A DNA stretch of 64,000 bases from Streptomyces gobiensis (GCF_021216675.1 NZ_CP086120.1:496001-560000), one strand, 5' to 3'. Counted from the first letter of the stretch, positions 43,657 through 54,426 are shown. The notes: generated by a model from the sequence alone, not told the origin. Numbers and translations: made by a program.

Positions 43657-44631
43657 GTGACGGCCGTCGAATCCCGTCCCTCGGGTGGGGATACCTCCCC
43701 TACCCGGAGGGCTGTGGGGGAGCTCGATTCGAGCCCGGTACGCCGGCCGTTCAGTGCCCGGGTCAAGGCGTTCATCGCTCTGACCAAGCCCCGCATCATC
43801 GAGCTGCTGCTGATCACCACTATCCCGGTGATGTTCCTGGCGGCCGAGGGTGTGCCCAATCTCTGGCTGGTGCTCGCGACCTGCCTGGGCGGCTATATGT
43901 CGGCGGGCGGCGCCAACGCGCTCAATATGTACATCGACCGTGACATCGACGCGCTGATGTCCCGCACCTCGCAGCGGCCACTGGTCACCGGCATGGTCTC
44001 GCCGCGCGAGGGCCTGGTCTTCGGCCTCACCCTCGCCGCCGTCTCCACGCTCTGGTTCGGCCTGCTGGTCAACTGGCTCTCCGCCGCGCTCTCGCTGGGC
44101 GCCCTGCTCTTCTACGTCATCGTCTACACGATGTGGCTCAAGCGCCGCACCTCACAGAACATCGTCTGGGGCGGCATCGCGGGCTGTATGCCCGTCTTCA
44201 TCGGCTGGTCGGCCGTGACCAACACGATTTCCTGGGCCGCCCTCGTCCTCTTCCTGGTCATCTTCTTCTGGACGCCGCCACACTACTGGCCGCTGTCGAT
44301 GAAGGTGAAGGACGACTACGCCCGGGTCGGCGTCCCGATGCTTCCGGTCATCGCCTCCAACCGGGATGTGGCCAAGCAGATCGTTATCTACAGCTGGGTC
44401 ATGGTCGCGGTCTCGCTAGCCCTGTGGCCCCTGGGCTACGTCGGCTGGTTCTACCCCCTGGTGGCACTGGCCGCGGGCGGCTGGTGGCTCTGGGAGGCCC
44501 ATGCGCTGCAGGCCCGCGCCAAGGCGGGGGCGACGGGTGCGAAACTCAAGGAGATGCGGCTCTTCCACTGGTCGATCACCTACGTGTCCCTGCTCTTCGT
44601 AGCGGTAGCCGTCGACCCCTTCCTCCGCTAG
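43657..44631 (+). CDS. ctaB: Heme O synthase (protoheme IX farnesyltransferase)
   Basis: CtaB attaches a farnesyl chain to heme b, giving heme O on the way to heme A for cytochrome aa3. The 324-residue membrane protein has the polyprenyl-diphosphate motif [15 protein letters not shown] and a second Asp-rich loop [13 protein letters not shown]. The GTG at 43657 has CAGGGG about eight bases upstream; GTG 43651 is the alternative. It is divergent from tkt; heme A synthase lies 1.9 kb downstream. Confidence 0.94.
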   Translation: MTAVESRPSGGDTSPTRRAVGELDSSPVRRPFSARVKAFIALTKPRIIELLLITTIPVMFLAAEGVPNLWLVLATCLGGYMSAGGANALNMYIDRDIDALMSRTSQRPLVTGMVSPREGLVFGLTLAAVSTLWFGLLVNWLSAALSLGALLFYVIVYTMWLKRRTSQNIVWGGIAGCMPVFIGWSAVTNTISWAALVLFLVIFFWTPPHYWPLSMKVKDDYARVGVPMLPVIASNRDVAKQIVIYSWVMVAVSLALWPLGYVGWFYPLVALAAGGWWLWEAHALQARAKAGATGAKLKEMRLFHWSITYVSLLFVAVAVDPFLR

Positions 44632-44694
44632 TCACGGGGGCGGTTGCAGGAAACTGGGGGGAGGGGATCGGGGGCAGCTACCCACCCGCGCCCG

Positions 44695-44746
44695 GTACCG
44701 GCGCCCAGCCACCGCCGACGGAGCGAGGACGCCGTCAGGAAGGGGT
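44695..44746. repeat. Repeat block after ctaB
   Basis: CCGGCGCCCAGCCACCGCCG...GCGAGGACGCCGTCAGGAAGGGG matches the block at the pgl stop (36705-36797), which is split there by an extra 60 bases or so. The 175-base gap holding it contains no gene. Confidence 0.5.
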
Positions 44747-44806
44747 GGCGGAAGCCACCCGCGGCTCCCGTCGCCAGTTGATCTACCTGCGGGTAGCATC
44801 CTGTTT

Positions 44807-45130
44807 ATGGCAGACACGAAGCAGGCCCAGCACGAGGCGGCACGGCTCGCCAAGCAGATCACCGCGTTCGCCGAGAGCCACGGCGGCAGCGCGGAGGGCC
44901 AGATCTCGTACACCGGTCAGACCGGCGCCCGTATCGCTCTCGTCGGCGAGAACGGGGAGTGGGGCGATCTGATGGCCACCAGCCGGGAGATCGCCGAACA
45001 GGCGGTGCGGCAGGCCGGAATCTCTCTCCGTGAGACCTTCGACGGAGAGATGGCCGCGAAGGTGAAGACGGGCCCCTATGAGTGGTCGAGGATGGCGGGA
45101 AGCCAGCTCGGGGGCCCGAGCAATACCTGA
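44807..45130 (+). CDS. Conserved hypothetical protein, 107 residues
   Basis: I do not recognise a characterised family. This is a small soluble protein without signal peptide. An N-terminal amphipathic helix (QAQHEAARLAKQITAFAESH) is followed by short strands ending in GEWGDLMA, then a helix (SREIAEQAVRQAGISL) and a basic patch (KVKTGPYEWSRM). Codon use is that of a real gene. It ends two bases before the GTG of the next gene and lies between heme O and heme A synthase genes, so a link to heme or respiration is possible but unproven. Confidence 0.65.
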   Translation: MADTKQAQHEAARLAKQITAFAESHGGSAEGQISYTGQTGARIALVGENGEWGDLMATSREIAEQAVRQAGISLRETFDGEMAAKVKTGPYEWSRMAGSQLGGPSNT

Positions 45131-45132
45131 CG

Positions 45133-46188
45133 GTGCCCCCGGGCGTTAGTCCGGTCATGGAGCCCCTCGTCGATCAGTACAGCCGTGGTGCCCTGCACGG
45201 GGAACTGGGGCTGGGGACGTTCGAGGCCCAGCTGGCCGCTGCCACGGGTGGCGGGGCGGCGCCCCCGCCCGCTGGAAGCACCTTCTTCGACAGCCGCCTC
45301 GGCCTCGCCGTACGGCGCTGGTGCCCGCCGCTGCTCGGGCTGGAGCAGCACTGCACGCCCGTCCGTTATCTGGCCCGCCGCCGGGAGCTGGGCGCCTACA
45401 GCGCCGCGCGAGCGCTGCTGCGCGGCAGCGGCATCGGCACCTATCTCGTCGGCCCCGACCCGGACGCCTCCGGCGAGCTCACCACCCCGGACGAGTTGGC
45501 TTCCGCCGCCGAGGCGCGGGCCCACGAGGCGGTCTGTCTGCGTCAGCTCGCCGCCCAGATCGCTGATACCTCCGGAACGGTCGGCTCCTTCCTCACCAAC
45601 ACTGCCGAGGCGCTGTACGCCGCCGCTCGCGAGGCGATCGCCTTTGTCTCCGGAGACGGTTTTCTTGAGGAGAGCGCGCCCGAGCTCCCCGAAGTACACC
45701 GGGCCGTTGGGCGCTGGCTGCGCGACCGGCAGCGGCGGCTGGAGCCGGTCCTGGTCCGCCATCTGCTGTGGAGCGCCCTGACCACCGGCCGGCCGGTCCA
45801 GCTGCACTGCGCCGACCCCTCACCGCTGACCGGTTTTCTCCACGCCACCAGCGGCCTGGGCGCCACCGTGATCCTGCTGCCCCGCGCCCCTCACCACCGC
45901 CGCGCGGCCCAGCTGGCCGCCGCCTTCCCGCATGTCTACGCCGATATCGGGCCACGCCCCGCGGAGACCCTGGCAGAGGCGCCCTTCGGCAAGCTGCTCT
46001 TCTCCACCGGCGCCCGCGCGCTGCCCGAGCTGTACGTGGTGGGTGCCCGGCTCTTCACCGGCGCGATGAAGCGGCTGCTTGATGACTGGGTCACGGATGG
46101 CTGCTGCGGTAGAGGGGACGCGGAACGGATCGCCGCGAGGGTGGCTGGCGGCACGGCACGGCGCGTCTACGCGCTGGATGCCGCCTGA
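45133..46188 (+). CDS. Amidohydrolase-2-fold protein lacking the usual metal ligands
   Basis: About 351 residues with the layout of the amidohydrolase-2 TIM barrel: EPLVDQYSRGALHGELGLGT near the start, LHCADPSPLTGFL, the LPRAPHHRRAAQLAAAFPHV helix, DIGPRPAE, and LLFSTGARALPELYVVGARL at the end. The usual N-terminal HxH reads DQYSRG and the usual catalytic Asp position (STDA) reads STGA, so metal-dependent hydrolysis looks lost or changed. The start is unclear: GTG 45133 (two bases after the previous stop), ATG 45157 or GTG 45082. Probably co-transcribed with the preceding small gene. Confidence 0.72.
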   Translation: MPPGVSPVMEPLVDQYSRGALHGELGLGTFEAQLAAATGGGAAPPPAGSTFFDSRLGLAVRRWCPPLLGLEQHCTPVRYLARRRELGAYSAARALLRGSGIGTYLVGPDPDASGELTTPDELASAAEARAHEAVCLRQLAAQIADTSGTVGSFLTNTAEALYAAAREAIAFVSGDGFLEESAPELPEVHRAVGRWLRDRQRRLEPVLVRHLLWSALTTGRPVQLHCADPSPLTGFLHATSGLGATVILLPRAPHHRRAAQLAAAFPHVYADIGPRPAETLAEAPFGKLLFSTGARALPELYVVGARLFTGAMKRLLDDWVTDGCCGRGDAERIAARVAGGTARRVYALDAA

Positions 46189-46199
46189 CGGCCCCCCGG

Positions 46200-46488
46200 C
46201 CGGTGGGTGTGTCCCCGTATATCCCTCCCCTTCCCGCTGTGCCGATATGCGGCTCCGCCGCGTGGCGGGACTCCGCCCGGCTCCGGGTGCCGTGGGTGGG
46301 GTTCCCCGTATCCCGCCCCTTCCCGGAAACCGGGGCTCCGCCCCGGGGCCCCGGGGTTGGCCCGATGCGGGCGGGTGGCCCGGTGTTGTGCCCACCCATG
46401 CCGCCCCTCGGGCGGCACGGGTGCCCACAACACCTCGGGGGTCTGGGGGCGGTAGACACCAGTTTCGGGAAGGGGCCGGGTTAGGGGA
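46200..46488 (+). repeat. Mosaic GC-rich intergenic repeat, copy 3
   Basis: This convergent gap contains, in order: a CCCCGTAT...CCCTTCCCG block, CGGCTCCGCCGC-G-TGGCGGG, a second CCCCGTATCCCGCCCCTTCCCG, the CCGGGGCTCCGCCCCGG hairpin, the TGTTGTG...CACAACA stem-loop (46384-46432) and the end block CAGTTTCGGGAAGGGGCCGG... (46460-46488). The end block overlaps the stop codon of ctaA at 46481-46483. Confidence 0.78.
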
Positions 46489-47446
46489 GAGCCACCGGGA
46501 CAGCGGAGGGGGCAGCGGGGGCGGCGGTAGCCGGGAGCGTGCTGCGCTCGCGCAGCGAGAGCAGCACGCGGAGGACCGCGATCCAGACCAGACAGGAGCC
46601 GAGCAGGTGCAGGCCCACCAGCAGCTCGGGGACATCCGAGAAGTACTGGGCGTAACCAATCACCATCTGGGAGGCCAGCACCAGCATCAGCTCCCGGGTC
46701 CGGGCCCGGGGCCCGGGCGGAGCATCCAGGACACGCAGCAAGAGCCACAGCGCCAGGGTCAGCACGACCACAACCCAGGCCAGAGAGGCATGCACCCGGG
46801 TGATGGTCTCCCACCCCACCCGGATCCGCTCCACCTCGCCACCATCGCCCGCGTGCGGCCCCGCACCGGTGACCACGGTGCCCACCACGACAAGAGCCGC
46901 GGCCGCGACCGTCAGCGCCACCGCCAGCTGCTTGAGGCGACGCCCCACCAGCGGACGCGGCGGGGCGTCACCCTCCCGGGCGCGCTGCCAGGTGATCAGC
47001 GCGACGGTGATCAGTGAGGTGGCGAGCAGAAAGTGCCCGGCGACGATATACGGGTTGAGGCCGGTCAGCACGGTGACGCCGCCGAGGACCGCGTTGCCCA
47101 TGACGACCCAGAACTGGGCCCAGGCCAGCCGGGACAGCGTCGGCCGCCGTGGCTTCGCGGCGCGTGCCGCGACGATCGCCCAGCCGACCGCCGCGCACAG
47201 CACATACGTCAGCATCCGGTTGCCGAACTCAATGGCACCGTGCAGGCCCATCTCCGGGGTGGCGAACAGGCTGTCGTCGGTGCACTTCGGCCAGGTGTCG
47301 CAGCCGAGCCCGGAGCCCGTCAGCCGCACCGCCCCACCGGTGATCACAATGATCACGCTCATCAGAAGCGCGGACAGGGCAGCGCGCCGCACAGTGCGCT
47401 GGGACGGAGTCCAGCGCTGGGCGATACAGGCGAGGGGGGTCAGCAC
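46481..47446 (-). CDS. ctaA: Heme A synthase (COX15/CtaA family)
   Basis: CtaA oxidises the heme O methyl group to the formyl of heme A, needed by cytochrome aa3 oxidase. The 321-residue membrane protein has about eight helices. Conserved His residues lie in FGNRMLTYVLCA's helix region, VAGHFLLATSL and RVHASLAWVVV, and the GGAVRLTGSGLGCDTWPKC loop carries the paired Cys. The GTG at 47446 starts it; no clear ribosome site. The 3' end lies within a mosaic repeat. Confidence 0.92.
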   Translation of the reverse strand: MLTPLACIAQRWTPSQRTVRRAALSALLMSVIIVITGGAVRLTGSGLGCDTWPKCTDDSLFATPEMGLHGAIEFGNRMLTYVLCAAVGWAIVAARAAKPRRPTLSRLAWAQFWVVMGNAVLGGVTVLTGLNPYIVAGHFLLATSLITVALITWQRAREGDAPPRPLVGRRLKQLAVALTVAAAALVVVGTVVTGAGPHAGDGGEVERIRVGWETITRVHASLAWVVVVLTLALWLLLRVLDAPPGPRARTRELMLVLASQMVIGYAQYFSDVPELLVGLHLLGSCLVWIAVLRVLLSLRERSTLPATAAPAAPSAVPVALP

Positions 47447-47500
47447 GGATCCATGGTAGGCGGGAGCTTGTGCCTGTTTTCACGAGGGGTGCCCCACGCT

Positions 47501-49180
47501 TCAGCGGCGCCCGCGCAGCTCCCGGTAGCGGGCGACCAGCGCACGCGTGGAGCCGTCAAGGCCCTCGACCGCCGCCCCTTCCGTCAGCGCGGGCTCGATC
47601 CGCTTGGCGAGGACCTTGCCCAGCTCAACGCCCCACTGGTCGAAGGAGTCGATGTCCCAGATCGCGCCCTGTACAAAGACTTTGTGCTCGTAGAGCGCGA
47701 TCAGCTGGCCCAGTACGGACGGCGTGAGCCCGGTCGCCAGGATCGTCGTCGTCGGGTGGTTGCCCCGGAAGGTGCGGTGTGGCACCTGCTCCTCGGCGAC
47801 CCCCTCGGCCCGTACCTCCTCTGCCGTCTTACCGAAGGCCAGCGCCTGACCCTGGGCGAAGAGATTGGCCATCAGCAGATCGTGCTGTTCCCGCAGCGGG
47901 CCCAGCTGCGCCACCGGCGCGGCGAAGCCGATGAGGTCGGCCGGGATCATCTTGGTGCCCTGGTGCAGCAGCTGGAAGTAGGCGTGCTGGCCATTGGTGC
48001 CGGGTGTACCCCAGACGACCGGCCCGGTCTGCCAGTTCACCGGCTTGCCCTGCCGGTCCACGGACTTGCCGTTGGACTCCATATCCAACTGCTGCAAGTA
48101 TGCGGTGAATTTGGAGAGATAGTGGCTGTATGGCAGTACCGCATGCGATTGTGCCGCATGGAAGCCGCCGTACCAGACACCCAACAGGCCGAGCAGCAGG
48201 GGCGCGTTGGCCTCCGCCGGTGCGGTACGGAAATGCTCGTCCATCAGCCGGAAGCCGTCCAGCATCTCCCGGAAGCGCTCCGGGCCGATAGCGATCATCA
48301 GCGAGAGCCCAATGGCCGAGTCAAACGAGTAGCGCCCGCCGACCCAGTCCCAGAACTCAAACATATGCGCGGTATCGATACCGAATTCGGCGACTTTCTC
48401 CGCGTTTGTCGACAGCGCGATGAAGTGGAAGCCCACCGCCGAGGTGTCGCCGTCCAGCCCGTCCAGCAGCCACCGGCGGGCCGACTTCGCGTTGGTGATC
48501 GTCTCAATGGTGGTGAAGGTCTTCGAGGCGACGATGAACAGTGTCTCGGCCGGGTCCAGATCCCGTACCGCCTCATGCAGATCCGCACCGTCCACATTCG
48601 ACACAAACCGGAAGGTCAGCTCGCGCGTGGTGAAGGGCCGCAGCGCCTCATAGGCCATGGCCGGGCCCAGATCCGAGCCGCCGATGCCGATATTGACAAC
48701 GTTCCTGATCCGTCGGCCGGTGGAGCCCACCCAGTCGCCGGAGCGGACCGCGTCAGCGAAGGAGCTCATCTTGTCCAGCACCGCGTGCACGCCCGGCACC
48801 ACATTCTCGCCGTCGACCTCGATCACCGCGTCGCGCGGGGCCCGCAGCGCGGTGTGCAGCACGGCCCGCCGCTCGGTGACGTTGATCTTCTCGCCGCGGA
48901 ACATCGCGTCCCGCAGCTCCGCGACTCCCGCGGCCCCGGCCAGCTCCCGCAGCAGCCGCAGCGTCTCATCGGTGACCAGATGCTTGGCGTAGTCGAGATG
49001 CAGATCACCGACCTGGAGCTGGTACCGCTCGCCCCTGCGCGCGTCGTCCGCGAACAGGTCGCGCAGCCGCACCTCCCCGAGCTGCTCGCGGTGCTTGGCC
49101 AGTGCGATCCACTCCGGCATCCGGTCGAGCCGTTCGTGATCAGCCGAGCCAGTACGGCCTGCCGCGCCTACTGCGTTCAT
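47501..49180 (-). CDS. pgi: Glucose-6-phosphate isomerase
   Basis: Pgi interconverts glucose 6-phosphate and fructose 6-phosphate, linking glycolysis to the nearby pentose phosphate genes. The 559-residue protein has [27 protein letters not shown], the PGI signature region [14 protein letters not shown] and [16 protein letters not shown] C-terminus ([14 protein letters not shown]). The ATG at 49180 ([12 protein letters not shown]) is preferred to the upstream in-frame start. It follows the RbpA-like gene across a strong terminator. Confidence 0.95.
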   Translation of the reverse strand: MNAVGAAGRTGSADHERLDRMPEWIALAKHREQLGEVRLRDLFADDARRGERYQLQVGDLHLDYAKHLVTDETLRLLRELAGAAGVAELRDAMFRGEKINVTERRAVLHTALRAPRDAVIEVDGENVVPGVHAVLDKMSSFADAVRSGDWVGSTGRRIRNVVNIGIGGSDLGPAMAYEALRPFTTRELTFRFVSNVDGADLHEAVRDLDPAETLFIVASKTFTTIETITNAKSARRWLLDGLDGDTSAVGFHFIALSTNAEKVAEFGIDTAHMFEFWDWVGGRYSFDSAIGLSLMIAIGPERFREMLDGFRLMDEHFRTAPAEANAPLLLGLLGVWYGGFHAAQSHAVLPYSHYLSKFTAYLQQLDMESNGKSVDRQGKPVNWQTGPVVWGTPGTNGQHAYFQLLHQGTKMIPADLIGFAAPVAQLGPLREQHDLLMANLFAQGQALAFGKTAEEVRAEGVAEEQVPHRTFRGNHPTTTILATGLTPSVLGQLIALYEHKVFVQGAIWDIDSFDQWGVELGKVLAKRIEPALTEGAAVEGLDGSTRALVARYRELRGRR

Positions 49181-49240
49181 CTGCGAATTCAGCCCATTCT
49201 TCTCGTCCGTGCCCCGCCAGCTCCCCAACTTAATAGAGAA

Positions 49241-49283
49241 ACGGCCTGGCCGCGCACTCCCTAGGGGTACGCGGCCAGGCCGT
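49241..49283. terminator. Terminator between the RbpA-like gene and pgi
   Basis: A perfect 14-bp stem ACGGCCTGGCCGCG with its complement, loop of 15 bases, 23 bases beyond the stop of the RbpA-like gene. It should separate that transcript from pgi. Confidence 0.75.
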
Positions 49284-49305
49284 TCGTCTCTCGCTCAGGC
49301 ACCGG

Positions 49306-49641
49306 TCAGATCTCGCCCCGGAGCTTGGCCAGCGCCTCGGCGAGAATGGCCTCGCCGTCGGCGTCACTGCGCCTCTCCCGCACATAGGCGAGATGCGTTT
49401 TGTACGGTTCCGTACGCGGTGGGTCCGGCGGGCTGTCCCGGTCCTTGCCTGCCGGGAAGCCGCACCGCGGGCAGTCCCAAGTCTCCGGAATTTGCGCATC
49501 ACTGGCGAAGCTGGGCTGGGTCTCGTGCCCATTCGAGCACCAGAAGGAGATCCGGAGACGCGGCGCGGACTCGCCCCGCTCGGCCTCCCCCATCGGCCCC
49601 GCTCCGACCCGGCTTCCCCGGATCGCGTTGCCACTTGCCAC
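49306..49641 (-). CDS. RbpA-family RNA polymerase-binding protein (paralogue of RbpA)
   Basis: This 111-residue protein has the RbpA layout: an N-terminal arm with AIRGSRVG, a zinc-ribbon-like core with FWCSNGHETQPSF and WDCPRCGFPAG, and a C-terminal sigma-interacting part RTHL-like (YKTHLAYVRERRSDADGEAILAEAL). The canonical RbpA I remember begins SERALRGTRLVVTSYETD and reads RTHWDMLMERR, so this is the second family member rather than RbpA itself. The GTG at 49641 follows CAGGGAGTTACAACC. It stands alone, between secG and pgi. Confidence 0.85.
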   Translation of the reverse strand: MASGNAIRGSRVGAGPMGEAERGESAPRLRISFWCSNGHETQPSFASDAQIPETWDCPRCGFPAGKDRDSPPDPPRTEPYKTHLAYVRERRSDADGEAILAEALAKLRGEI

Positions 49642-49814
49642 GGTTGTAACTCCCTGCCTCATGGTGCTGCGAAGCGTCGAAAGCAGCTCCGCTGCGGGCG
49701 CCCTAGTGTATGTAAGGCCCAACGCGCGTCCGCTGATGGGAGTTACCCCCCACCGAGGGACGCGAGCCTCATGATAGGCAGGGAGTACGACGCTGTGTCA
49801 GCCGTCCAACGCCT

Positions 49815-50048
49815 TCATGACGTCTTCATCATGATGCCAAGCGCCACGATGATACCGAACCAGATGAGGCCGACCACGATGGTGATGCGGTCGAGGTTGC
49901 GCTCAGCGACCGAGGAGCCGCCGACAGACGACTGCATGCCGCCACCGAACATGTCGGAGAGGCCGCCGCCCTTCCCCTTGTGCATCAGCACCAGCAGCAT
50001 CAGCAGCAGGCTGAAGACGATGAGGGCGATGGTAAACCCCATTTCCAC
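49815..50048 (-). CDS. secG: Preprotein translocase subunit SecG
   Basis: SecG is the small SecYEG subunit that aids protein export. The 77-residue protein has two transmembrane helices and the typical loop HKGKGGGLSDMFGGGMQSSVG. The start may be GTG 50048 or ATG 50042 (MGFTIALIV). It ends the gap-pgk-tpiA-secG row, 115 bases after tpiA. The 170 bases downstream of it, up to the RbpA-like gene, hold only that gene's promoter region. Confidence 0.95.
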   Translation of the reverse strand: MEMGFTIALIVFSLLLMLLVLMHKGKGGGLSDMFGGGMQSSVGGSSVAERNLDRITIVVGLIWFGIIVALGIMMKTS

Positions 50049-50163
50049 GGCTGGACCAACTCTCTCGGACTCTTGATGGTGACGGTTTGGAGGAACTGTC
50101 GGGGCCGTACACCGGTGCCCGACCCCGACAGGGTACGACGGGATGGCCCCGTCGGCCTAGCTG

Positions 50164-50955
50164 TTACTGATCACGGAAGCGGACGATCTTGACAAACTCG
50201 TCCGCGTCCAGTGCCGCACCGCCGACCAGGGCGCCATCGATATCGGGCTGGGCCATGATCGCCGCGACGTTGCCGGACTTCACCGAGCCGCCGTACTGGA
50301 TACGGACCTTTTCGGCCAGATCCTTGCTGTACAGCTCAGCCAGCCGGCCGCGGATCGCCCCGCAGACCTCCTGGGCGTCCCCGGGGGTGGCGACCTCACC
50401 GGTACCGATGGCCCATACCGGCTCATAGGCGATCACGATGGTCTCGGCCTGGTCGGCCGGAATGTCCTTCAGTGCCCCGTCGACCTGGGCGAGGGTGTGG
50501 GAGACCTGATTTCCCGCCTTACGGACGTCCAGGCCCTCACCGACGCACAGGATCGGGGTCAGATCGTGCTTGAAGGCGGCCTTCACCTTGCCGTTGCAGA
50601 TCTCCTCGTTCTCGCCGTGGTACTGGCGGCGCTCGGAGTGGCCGATGGCGACATAGCCGCACTTCAGCTTGGCCAGCATCGCGCCGGAGATCTCACCGGT
50701 GTACGCGCCGGAGTCATGTTCCGAGATGTCCTGGGCACCGTACTTGATCTTCAGCTTGTCACCGTCGACCAGGGTCTGCACGGAGCGCAGATCGGTGAAG
50801 GGCACCAGGGCGGCGACCTCAACGGCGTCGTAGTCCTTGTCCGACAGGGCGAAGGCGAGCTTCTGTACATGGGCGATGGCCTCAAGGTGGTTGAGGTTCA
50901 TCTTCCAGTTGCCTGCCATCAGGGGCTTGCGGCCCTGGGAAATGTCAGCTGCCAT
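50164..50955 (-). CDS. tpiA: Triosephosphate isomerase
   Basis: TpiA interconverts dihydroxyacetone phosphate and glyceraldehyde 3-phosphate. The 263-residue protein has NWKMNL, catalytic His in IGHSERR and catalytic Glu in [11 protein letters not shown], with the phosphate loop near the C-terminus ([19 protein letters not shown]). It lies 6 bases after pgk, so the two are co-transcribed. Confidence 0.97.
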   Translation of the reverse strand: MAADISQGRKPLMAGNWKMNLNHLEAIAHVQKLAFALSDKDYDAVEVAALVPFTDLRSVQTLVDGDKLKIKYGAQDISEHDSGAYTGEISGAMLAKLKCGYVAIGHSERRQYHGENEEICNGKVKAAFKHDLTPILCVGEGLDVRKAGNQVSHTLAQVDGALKDIPADQAETIVIAYEPVWAIGTGEVATPGDAQEVCGAIRGRLAELYSKDLAEKVRIQYGGSVKSGNVAAIMAQPDIDGALVGGAALDADEFVKIVRFRDQ

Positions 50956-50961
50956 GTGGGG

Positions 50962-52173
50962 TCAGTCCTCCAGTGCGGCGAGGCCGGGGAGCGTCTTGCC
51001 CTCGAGGTATTCGAGGCTGGCGCCACCGCCGGTCGAGATATGGCCGAAAGCATTTTCGTCGAAGCCCAGAATCCGGACCGCGGCGGCGCTGTCGCCACCG
51101 CCCACGACCGTAAAGGCAGGGCTGTCGAGCAGAGCCTGGGCAACGGCCTTGGTGCCCTCGGCGTAGTCGGGGTGCTCAAAGACACCCATCGGGCCGTTCC
51201 AGAAGACGGTGGCCGCGTCGGCGAGCTTCGCGGCGTAGAGCTTATGGGTCTCCGGGCCGATGTCCAGTCCCTGCAGATCGGCCGGAATGGCGTCCGCGGG
51301 GATGGCCGTGGGGTGGGCGGGGGCCTTGGTCTTGAGGTCCGGGAACTCCGTCGCGGCCAGCACATCGACGGGGAGCACGAACTCCACACCGCGTTCCCTG
51401 GCCCGCTTGAGGTAGCCCTGGACCGCCGGGATCTGGTCCTCCTGAAGCAGCGACCCGCCGACCTCATGGCCCTGGGCCTTGAGGAAGGTGTACGCCATGC
51501 CGCCGCCGATGAGGATGCGGTCAGCCTTCTCCAGCAAGTGTTCGATCACCGCGAGCTTGTCGGAGACCTTGGCACCGCCGAGCACCACCGCGTAGGGACG
51601 CTGGACGTCCTCGGTGAGCTTCTTGAGTACCTCGACCTCGGTGGCGATCAGGCCGCCCGCGGCGTGCGGCAGCCGGGCCGGGAGGTCATAGACGGAGGCG
51701 TGCTTGCGGTGCACCGCGCCGAAGCCGTCGCCCACATAGGCGTCTGCCAGGGCGGCCAGCTCATCAGCGAAGGCGCCGCGCTCGGCGTCGTCCTTGGCCG
51801 TCTCACCGGCGTTGAAGCGAAGGTTCTCCAGCAGCGTGACCCCGCCGTCGCCGAGGGAGGCGACGGTGGCCTTCGCGCTGTCCCCTACGGTGTCGGTCGC
51901 GAAGGCGACGTCCTTACCGAGGAGCTCACCGAGCCGCTTCGCCACCGGGGCGAGCGAGAACTGCGGGTCCGGGGCGCCCTTGGGGCGGCCCAGATGAGAG
52001 GCGACGATCACCTTGGCGCCCGCTTCGGCGAGCTTGGTGATGGTCGGGACGGCGGCGCGAATGCGGCCGTCGTCGGTGATGGAATCCCCGTCGAGCGGAA
52101 CATTGAGGTCGGCCCGGACGAAGACTCGTTGTCCGGCGACGCCCTCTTCGACGAGCTCGTCAATCGTCTTCAT
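50962..52173 (-). CDS. pgk: Phosphoglycerate kinase
   Basis: Pgk makes ATP from 1,3-bisphosphoglycerate. The 403-residue protein has the N-terminal RVFVRADLNVPLDG, VASHLGRPKGAPD and the nucleotide-binding VVGGGDSAAAV region with FVTIRISTGGGASLEYLEG-type end (GHISTGGGASLEYLEGK). It is separated from gap by 115 bases containing a long hairpin, and followed closely by tpiA. Confidence 0.97.
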   Translation of the reverse strand: MKTIDELVEEGVAGQRVFVRADLNVPLDGDSITDDGRIRAAVPTITKLAEAGAKVIVASHLGRPKGAPDPQFSLAPVAKRLGELLGKDVAFATDTVGDSAKATVASLGDGGVTLLENLRFNAGETAKDDAERGAFADELAALADAYVGDGFGAVHRKHASVYDLPARLPHAAGGLIATEVEVLKKLTEDVQRPYAVVLGGAKVSDKLAVIEHLLEKADRILIGGGMAYTFLKAQGHEVGGSLLQEDQIPAVQGYLKRARERGVEFVLPVDVLAATEFPDLKTKAPAHPTAIPADAIPADLQGLDIGPETHKLYAAKLADAATVFWNGPMGVFEHPDYAEGTKAVAQALLDSPAFTVVGGGDSAAAVRILGFDENAFGHISTGGGASLEYLEGKTLPGLAALED

Positions 52174-52204
52174 GGTTACTGACTCCTTGAGTGAAGGCCC
52201 TGCA

Positions 52205-52255
52205 CGGAACGGGGCTCGTACGACGCGTCAGTGCGCCGTACGAGCCCCGGTTCCG
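52205..52255. terminator. Hairpin between gap and pgk
   Basis: CGGAAC-GGGGCTCGTACG pairs with CGTACGAGCCCC-G-GTTCCG: 18 base pairs with one bulged base and a 14-base loop. It may trim or attenuate the transcript so that gap is made in excess over pgk-tpiA, or end the gap mRNA outright. Confidence 0.7.
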
Positions 52256-52288
52256 GTCACATCTCGGTGTCTGCGATCGGCTGAGCGA

Positions 52289-53425
<1,137 letters not shown>

Positions 53426-53448
53426 TCACGGGTATGGCGGGGGTCAGA

Positions 53449-54426
53449 TCACCCCACCATTTCCTCGGTGAGGTTGGATTCGGTGCCCGGAATGCCCAGA
53501 TCCTGGGCCCGCTTGTCGGCCATGGCCAGCAGTCGGCGGATACGGCCCGCGACGGCGTCCTTGGTCAGCGGCGGATCGGCCAGCGCGCCCAGCTCCTCCA
53601 AGGAGGCCTGCTTGTGCTCCATCCGCAGCCGCCCGGCGGCGGCCAGATGCTCGGGAACCTCATCGCCCAGGATCTCCAGCGCCCGCTGCACCCGGGCCCC
53701 GGCGGCCACCGCGGCCCGCGCGGAGCGGCGCAGATTGGCGTCGTCGAAGTTGGCCAGCCGGTTGGCGGTGGCCCGTACTTCGCGGCGCATCCGGCGCTCT
53801 TCCCAGGCGAGCACCGACTCATGGGCACCCAGTCGGGTGAGCAGCGCGCCGATGGCGTCACCGTCCCGGACCACGACCCGGTCCACCCCGCGTACCTCAC
53901 GGGCCTTCGCGGCGATCTGCAGCCGCCGGGCGGCGCCGACCAGCGCCAGGGCTGCCTCGGGGCCGGGGCAGGTGACCTCCAGGGAGGAGGAACGGCCGGG
54001 CTCGGTGAGCGAGCCATGGGCGAGGAAGGCCCCGCGCCAGGCGGCCTCCGCGTCGCAGGTGGCCCCCGAGACCACCTGCGGCGGCAACCCGCGGATCGGA
54101 CGGCCGCGGCCGTCCACCAGACCGGTCTGCCGGGCCAGCTGGTCGCCGCCCGCCACCACCCGTACGACATAGCGACTGCCCCGGCGCAGCCCGCCAGGGG
54201 CCATCACCACCAGGTCAGAGGCGTGCCCGAAGATCTCCAGAATGTCTTTGCGGAGTCTGCGGGCCGCGATGCCGGTGTCGAGCTCCGCCTCAATCACAAT
54301 GCGCCCGCTCACCAGGTGCAGGCCGCCCGCGAACCGCAGGATCGACGAGACCTCCGACTTCCGGCAGCAGGTCCGGGTGACGGGGAGCCGGGAAATTTCA
54401 TCCTTCACCGCTGCCGTCATCGCCAT
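53449..54426 (-). CDS. whiA: Sporulation regulator WhiA
   Basis: WhiA works with WhiB to switch Streptomyces from aerial growth to sporulation septation. The 325-residue protein has the LAGLIDADG-like N-terminal domain ([36 protein letters not shown]) and a C-terminal helix-turn-helix ([21 protein letters not shown]). It ends TEEMVG, slightly shorter than the form I remember. Starts at 54426 or 54420; the latter gives an ATGA overlap with the yvcK stop. Confidence 0.96.
   Translation of the reverse strand: MAMTAAVKDEISRLPVTRTCCRKSEVSSILRFAGGLHLVSGRIVIEAELDTGIAARRLRKDILEIFGHASDLVVMAPGGLRRGSRYVVRVVAGGDQLARQTGLVDGRGRPIRGLPPQVVSGATCDAEAAWRGAFLAHGSLTEPGRSSSLEVTCPGPEAALALVGAARRLQIAAKAREVRGVDRVVVRDGDAIGALLTRLGAHESVLAWEERRMRREVRATANRLANFDDANLRRSARAAVAAGARVQRALEILGDEVPEHLAAAGRLRMEHKQASLEELGALADPPLTKDAVAGRIRRLLAMADKRAQDLGIPGTESNLTEEMVG

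Noticed and set aside
47033..49264. Long plus-strand open frame (743 residues) over pgi and ctaA
   Set aside because: Antisense shadow of pgi; same compositional signature as other shadow frames.
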